DNA of 6,267 nucleotides from the NCBI GenBank assembly GCA_027858455.1, contig JAQICQ010000097.1, positions 1 through 6,267 on the forward strand, in the 5' to 3' direction. The number at the start of each line of letters is the position of its first letter. The stretch's first letter is position 1. Positions 6,001-6,267 of the stretch are shown here, one piece after another. Under the pieces are notes generated by a model. The model saw nothing but the letters and a program-made list of their open reading frames with translations, made no database searches and was not told where the DNA came from. The position numbers and the translations under genes are program-made. Origin of the DNA: Elusimicrobiota bacterium. Lineage in GTDB: Bacteria; CG03; SLGR01; JAGXOG01.

Positions 6001-6267
6001 CTCCAGGTAATAGCTCCTACCCAGCCGGATCCGGTCCAGTACTGGTCCGGGTTCTGAGTGGTATTTTGAAGCGCCACTACAACGCTGGCCGGTTCGCCGG
6101 GAACCGTATCGGTAGAAGTTCCGGTGAAATTTGCCGGGAACGAATCCTTATTGTAATGAGTGTCTGCCACGGGTGTTGTAATCGTAGAAGTCGGATGAGA
6201 AATATCATAAGTGAAAGTTGCAATATCAACGACATCATTGCCTGCTTTATCCCATACTTTTGATTCT
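1..6267 (-). CDS. Giant tandem Ig-like repeat protein, internal fragment, open at both ends
   Basis: One frame runs from codon 6266..6264 to 5..3, 2,088 codons with no stop, and continues past both edges. It consists of 17 complete Ig-like units of 109-139 residues plus a partial unit at each end. Every unit has a G-T-S-x-D type turn, and most have a YW-N-G-x-x-W hairpin, a W-T-D-G-x-x-Y strand, a D-x-A-G-N turn and a closing F-x-Y-D. The ends of the unit resemble bacterial Big domains (Big_7-like by eye). The protein is rich in Trp, Asp, Thr and Ser, low in Lys and Arg, and has only 5 Cys, which suits an exported surface protein. No start is chosen: internal Met codons fall inside repeat units and the homologous repeats continue upstream of them. 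No signal peptide, anchor, enzyme domain or operon partner is visible. A role in adhesion, as a surface stalk or as a spacer carrying terminal domains is inference. The coding call is very secure, the fold likely, the function unknown. Confidence 0.97.
27..377 (-). repeat. Ig-like unit 17 (117 aa, residues 1964-2080)
   Basis: It opens R-S-S-P-T-A-G-V-T-I-P-A-D-G and has I-S-G-T-S-E-D-D. An inserted A-F-P-A-T-Y-K-A-T loop precedes V-D-K-V-W-V-E-V. The hairpin YWNGSTW is full consensus. N-W-T-V-N-I, C-W-T-D-T-H-Q-Y-S-L (with a Cys at 122..120), D-K-A-G-N and F-Y-Y-D complete it. Confidence 0.89.
378..776 (-). repeat. Ig-like unit 16 (133 aa, residues 1831-1963) with acidic leader
   Basis: The usual three-residue Asp-to-Pro spacer is expanded to twelve residues rich in Asp and Gly (746-776 region). 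The rest is canonical: E-P-N-S-S-V-T-V-P, V-E-G-T-S-E-D, V-E-V-R-I-R-D, WWTGTVW, D-W-D-Y, P-W-T-T-N-H-K-Y-Q-I and V-R-A-I-D. The late turn is D-N-V-P-N-E-E. An extra loop between G-T-S-E-D and V-E-V adds further length. It closes F-T-I-D. Confidence 0.88.
777..1133 (-). repeat. Ig-like unit 15 (119 aa, residues 1712-1830)
   Basis: It opens S-E-S-P-T-S-E-V-T-Y-P and has E-G-T-C-A-D-D-F-S-G-V, with a Cys (1055..1053) inside the otherwise invariant turn motif. The hairpin keeps D-G-x-x-W but has Tyr/Phe in place of the first Trp (Y-Y-Y-F-D-G-A-S-W). W-W-Y-E and N-W-K-N-G-H-R-Y-I-I follow. The late turn is D-L-A-Q-N. It closes F-I-Y-D. Confidence 0.88.
1134..1478 (-). repeat. Ig-like unit 14 (115 aa, residues 1597-1711)
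   Basis: It opens N-V-A-P-E-T-F with P-A-D-G-A-S-Y and has Y-G-T-S-S-D-D-A-S-G-V. The hairpin YWNGFGW is canonical. A Cys (1277..1275) lies in the following strand. W-W-Y-N-D-V and V-W-P-S-G-N-E-F-R-V follow. The late turn D-K-T-G-N-I-E is close to consensus. It closes F-T-V-D. Confidence 0.88.
1479..1895 (-). repeat. Ig-like unit 13 (139 aa, residues 1458-1596), longest unit, NYE-type
   Basis: It opens N-V-I-P-E-S-V-V-E-V-P and has I-S-G-T-G-D-D. The extra length lies in the centre, where the hairpin is expanded (K-G-W-D-D-S-T-K-W-W-D-G) and followed by V-W-K-E-V-I-W-Y-P, and in the late loop (V-P-T-S-P-N-Y-E-T-N-F-S-A-G). L-W-N-S-G-L-Q-Y-L-V and S-R-A-T-D are intact. It closes F-S-I-D. It has seven Trp. 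Confidence 0.86.
1896..2267 (-). repeat. Ig-like unit 12 (124 aa, residues 1334-1457), NYE-type
   Basis: It opens N-I-E-P-T-S-V-L-T-Q-P, with an extended loop before F-Y-S-N-I-A-S-I-I-G-T-A-G-D-D. The hairpin VWNGSTW is near consensus. P-W-T-S-G-E-R-Y-M-V and S-R-A-T-D are conserved. The late turn is T-C-D-Y-N-P-N-Y-E-I-G-Y-S-T, closely matching unit 11, and includes a Cys (1952..1950). It closes F-I-F-D. Confidence 0.87.
2268..2633 (-). repeat. Ig-like unit 11 (122 aa, residues 1212-1333), NYE-type
   Basis: It opens S-V-S-P-T-S-T-V-T-Q-P and has S-G-S-S-S-D-G-V-S-G, then V-E-V-R-I-K-R. The hairpin is altered (T-W-K-E-S-I-T-D-W) and followed by D-W-W-D. W-T-F-T-V and S-R-A-Y-D are conserved. 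The late turn is D-K-T-D-Y-S-F-N-Y-E-V-E-Y-S-T rather than D-x-A-G-N, a variant shared with units 12 and 13. It closes F-W-I-D. It has seven Trp. Confidence 0.87.
2634..2984 (-). repeat. Ig-like unit 10 (117 aa, residues 1095-1211), near consensus
   Basis: It has nearly every consensus element: F-Y-S-S-L-T-E-L-S-G-T-S-D-D, then V-K-I-R-I-A-D-L-T, the hairpin YWNGENGW, D-W-W-N, W-T-Y-D-F, F-W-T-D-G-H-K-Y-N-V, D-N-A-G-N-W-E and E-F-T-Y-D. It holds the first Cys seen in the fragment (2777..2775, in N-C-N). It is a good seed for a profile of the family. Confidence 0.9.
2985..3311 (-). repeat. Ig-like unit 9 (109 aa, residues 986-1094), shortest unit
   Basis: It opens A-T-P-P-T-V-G-A-I-Y-P and has T-G-T-A-A-D, then V-K-L-H-I-W. 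The Trp hairpin is altered (S-W-D-G-V-N-D-V-W). Acidic D-A-D-N-V-H-W follows. W-T-Y-N-D-V, M-W-A-N-E-V-T-Y-K-Y, D-R-A-G-N and F-M-Y-D complete the unit in order. It is complete despite its length: the shortening is in the loops, not in the strand motifs. Confidence 0.87.
3312..3701 (-). repeat. Ig-like unit 8 (130 aa, residues 856-985) with EF-loop-like insertion
   Basis: It opens I-T-D-P-V-T-Y and has a Tyr-rich stretch before S-G-S-A-E-D. The hairpin carries three consecutive Trp (Q-W-W-W-D). An insertion of about 15-20 residues before the W-S-Y-S-V strand contains D-A-N-Y-N-G-I-S-D, a calcium-loop-like sequence annotated separately. W-S-D-G-V-K-Y-Y and D-K-A-G-N-Y-E are canonical. A Gly-rich loop (G-D-G-S-Y-G) precedes the closing F-I-T-D. 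It has seven Trp. Confidence 0.87.
3459..3491 (-). other. Probable calcium-binding loop DxNxNGxxDxW in unit 8
   Basis: Fragment residues 926-936 read D-A-N-Y-N-G-I-S-D-D-W. Asp/Asn at loop positions 1, 3 and 5, Gly at 6 and Asp at 9 match the EF-hand-like loops of dockerin and thrombospondin type 3 repeats, and D-x-N-x-N-G-I-x-D-x-W is a common form in bacterial exported proteins. It is the only clean copy among the 17 units. Calcium binding is inferred from the motif alone. Confidence 0.6.
3702..4049 (-). repeat. Ig-like unit 7 (116 aa, residues 740-855), Trp-poor
   Basis: It opens N-E-T-P-D-A-A-V-V-S-P and has E-G-T-T-A-D. A basic V-G-T-K-K-N-S-G loop precedes the S-A-E-L-K-I-K strand. The hairpin is FWDGDSW. 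The other conserved Trp are replaced by Phe or Tyr (T-F-Y-Y-Q-V and T-F-T-D-G-H-T-Y), leaving two Trp where units usually have four to seven. The late turn D-N-A-G-N and the closing F-T-Y-D are consensus. Confidence 0.87.
4050..4421 (-). repeat. Ig-like unit 6 (124 aa, residues 616-739)
   Basis: It opens S-V-T-P-L-S-R-V-T-Y-P-A-D-G and has the turn S-G-T-A-Y-D-D. An acidic segment with three D-W pairs (D-D-W, D-D-W-A, A-D-W-G) lies before a canonical YWTGTVW hairpin. The later strand is M-D-S-G-R-E-Y-K-V. The late turn is D-M-V-P-N-D-Q-A-P, the Pro-Asn form shared with units 5 and 16. It closes F-L-Y-D. It has six Trp. Confidence 0.85.
4422..4778 (-). repeat. Ig-like unit 5 (119 aa, residues 497-615), divergent
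   Basis: It begins N-Q-E-P-Y-S-E with P-A-S-G-Y. The conserved turn is G-G-N-A-S-D, the only copy with Asn in place of Thr/Ser. The hairpin YWDGGSW is canonical. The C-terminal part diverges: no W-T-D-G (S-A-H-E-Y-R-I instead), the late turn is T-P-P-N-I-E-S-N, and the closing motif is F-D-V-V-V-D, so its register relative to F-x-Y-D is less certain. Confidence 0.82.
4779..5108 (-). repeat. Ig-like unit 4 (110 aa, residues 387-496)
   Basis: A short unit with a textbook opening, A-P-T-S-A-I-I-S-P-A-D-G-S-Y, and a D-G-T-S-A-D turn. The hairpin is T-W-W-K-P-S-G-G-W and lacks the N-G pair. The strand before the late turn is D-T-D-Y-L-L-K-A-K-A-I-D with no W-T-D-G. The turn is D-V-A-G-S, so the usual Asn is Ser. 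It closes F-T-Y-D. Confidence 0.86.
5109..5462 (-). repeat. Ig-like unit 3 (118 aa, residues 269-386)
   Basis: It opens L-T-D-P-A with P-T-D-G-S-Y, then A-G-T-A-T-D followed by S-A-E-L-Y-L. The hairpin is Y-Y-W-D-I-Y-Q-S-T-W. The later part departs from consensus: A-W-E-H-A-V-T-Y replaces W-T-D-G-x-x-Y, and the D-x-A-G-N turn is replaced by an acidic Y-D-D-I-N-D-G-A-G loop. It closes with a consensus F-T-Y-D. Confidence 0.85.
5463..5828 (-). repeat. Ig-like unit 2 (122 aa, residues 147-268)
   Basis: It starts G-N-M-P-E-V-V with a P-K-E-G-S-Y-Y turn. The conserved turn is A-G-T-A-D. The Trp hairpin is degenerate (GWDQSAGLW) and a glycine run (A-G-G-G-A-P-W) precedes the W-S-M-S strand. W-T-D-G-I-N-Y-K-V is canonical. 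In place of D-x-A-G-N there is a longer acidic, Tyr/Gly-rich loop containing G-Y-E-P-G-Y-E. The unit closes with F-I-M-D. The Met just after the start of the unit is not a plausible gene start, because it sits inside the domain core. Confidence 0.86.
5829..6203 (-). repeat. Ig-like unit 1 (125 aa, fragment residues 22-146)
   Basis: It opens with I-S-H-P-T-S-T, followed by the G-T-S-T-D turn and a V-V-V-A-L strand. The Trp hairpin is canonical (YWTGSGW). The usual W-T-D-G is replaced by N-W-K-N-P and a charged D-D-E-R-H stretch. The late turn is D-K-A-S-N-E-E, a near-consensus D-x-A-G-N. It closes with F-F-F-Q: this is the only junction where the boundary Asp is replaced, by Gln. It has six Trp. 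Confidence 0.87.
6204..6266 (-). repeat. Partial Ig-like unit at the N-terminal edge (C-terminal end only)
   Basis: These are the last 21 residues of a unit whose body lies outside the window. It holds the D-K-A-G-N turn and the closing F-T-Y-D, both of consensus form, so the array clearly extends upstream of residue 1 of the fragment. Confidence 0.88.

Noticed and set aside
27..6203. CRISPR array or DNA-level tandem repeat
   Set aside because: The periodicity of about 363 bases is visible only in the protein. There are no short identical direct repeats with regular spacers.
5904..6263. Plus-strand open frame of 119 codons near the window edge
   Set aside because: It is antisense to unit 1 and the partial upstream unit; no recognisable protein and no supporting ribosome binding site.
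1..6267. Decayed or frameshifted pseudogene
   Set aside because: No stop or frame change occurs in 2,088 codons, and the motifs stay in register throughout.

Overview
The whole window lies inside one protein-coding gene on the minus strand. The frame whose first complete codon is 6266..6264 reads through 2,088 codons to 5..3 without a stop. Neither the start codon nor the stop codon is visible, so this is an internal slice of a giant gene. I translated it by hand line by line, and the frame holds without a shift from end to end. No RNA gene, promoter, terminator, mobile element, CRISPR array or second gene is supportable. Shorter open frames on the plus strand and in another minus frame are shadows of this gene.

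The product is a tandem array of Ig-like beta-sandwich domains. Seventeen complete units (109 to 139 residues, mean about 121) follow one another directly, with a partial unit at each edge. A typical unit starts just after a conserved Asp with x-x-x-P-[T/E]-S, then a hydrophobic strand and P-x-D/N-G. A G-[T/S/N]-[S/A/T/G]-x-D turn, present in all 17, is followed by alternating V/I strands. Next come a Trp hairpin of the form YW-[N/T/D]-G-x-x-W, a W-x-Y-x strand, W-[T/S]-[D/S]-G-x-x-Y-x-V, a D-x-A-G-N-x-E turn or an N-Y-E variant, and a closing F-x-[Y/I]-D that begins the next unit. The ends of this pattern resemble bacterial Ig-like (Big, especially Big_7-like) domains; the Trp-rich middle makes the unit longer than a plain Big domain.

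Composition suggests an exported, extended surface protein: rich in Trp (about 95 by hand count), Asp, Thr, Ser, Gly and Tyr, poor in Lys and Arg, and with only 5 Cys in 2,088 residues. No catalytic domain, signal peptide, membrane segment or anchor is seen; those would lie outside the window.

The organism is a bacterium of moderate GC. Giant proteins of tandem Ig-like repeats are known from uncultured lineages such as Omnitrophota and Elusimicrobiota, and this one would fit there, but nothing in the window fixes the taxon. Layout from the protein's N-terminal to C-terminal side: edge fragment (6266-6204), units 1 to 17 (6203 down to 27), edge fragment (26-1). Units 11 to 13 form a related sub-block, unit 8 carries a probable calcium-binding loop, and unit 16 begins with an acidic linker.
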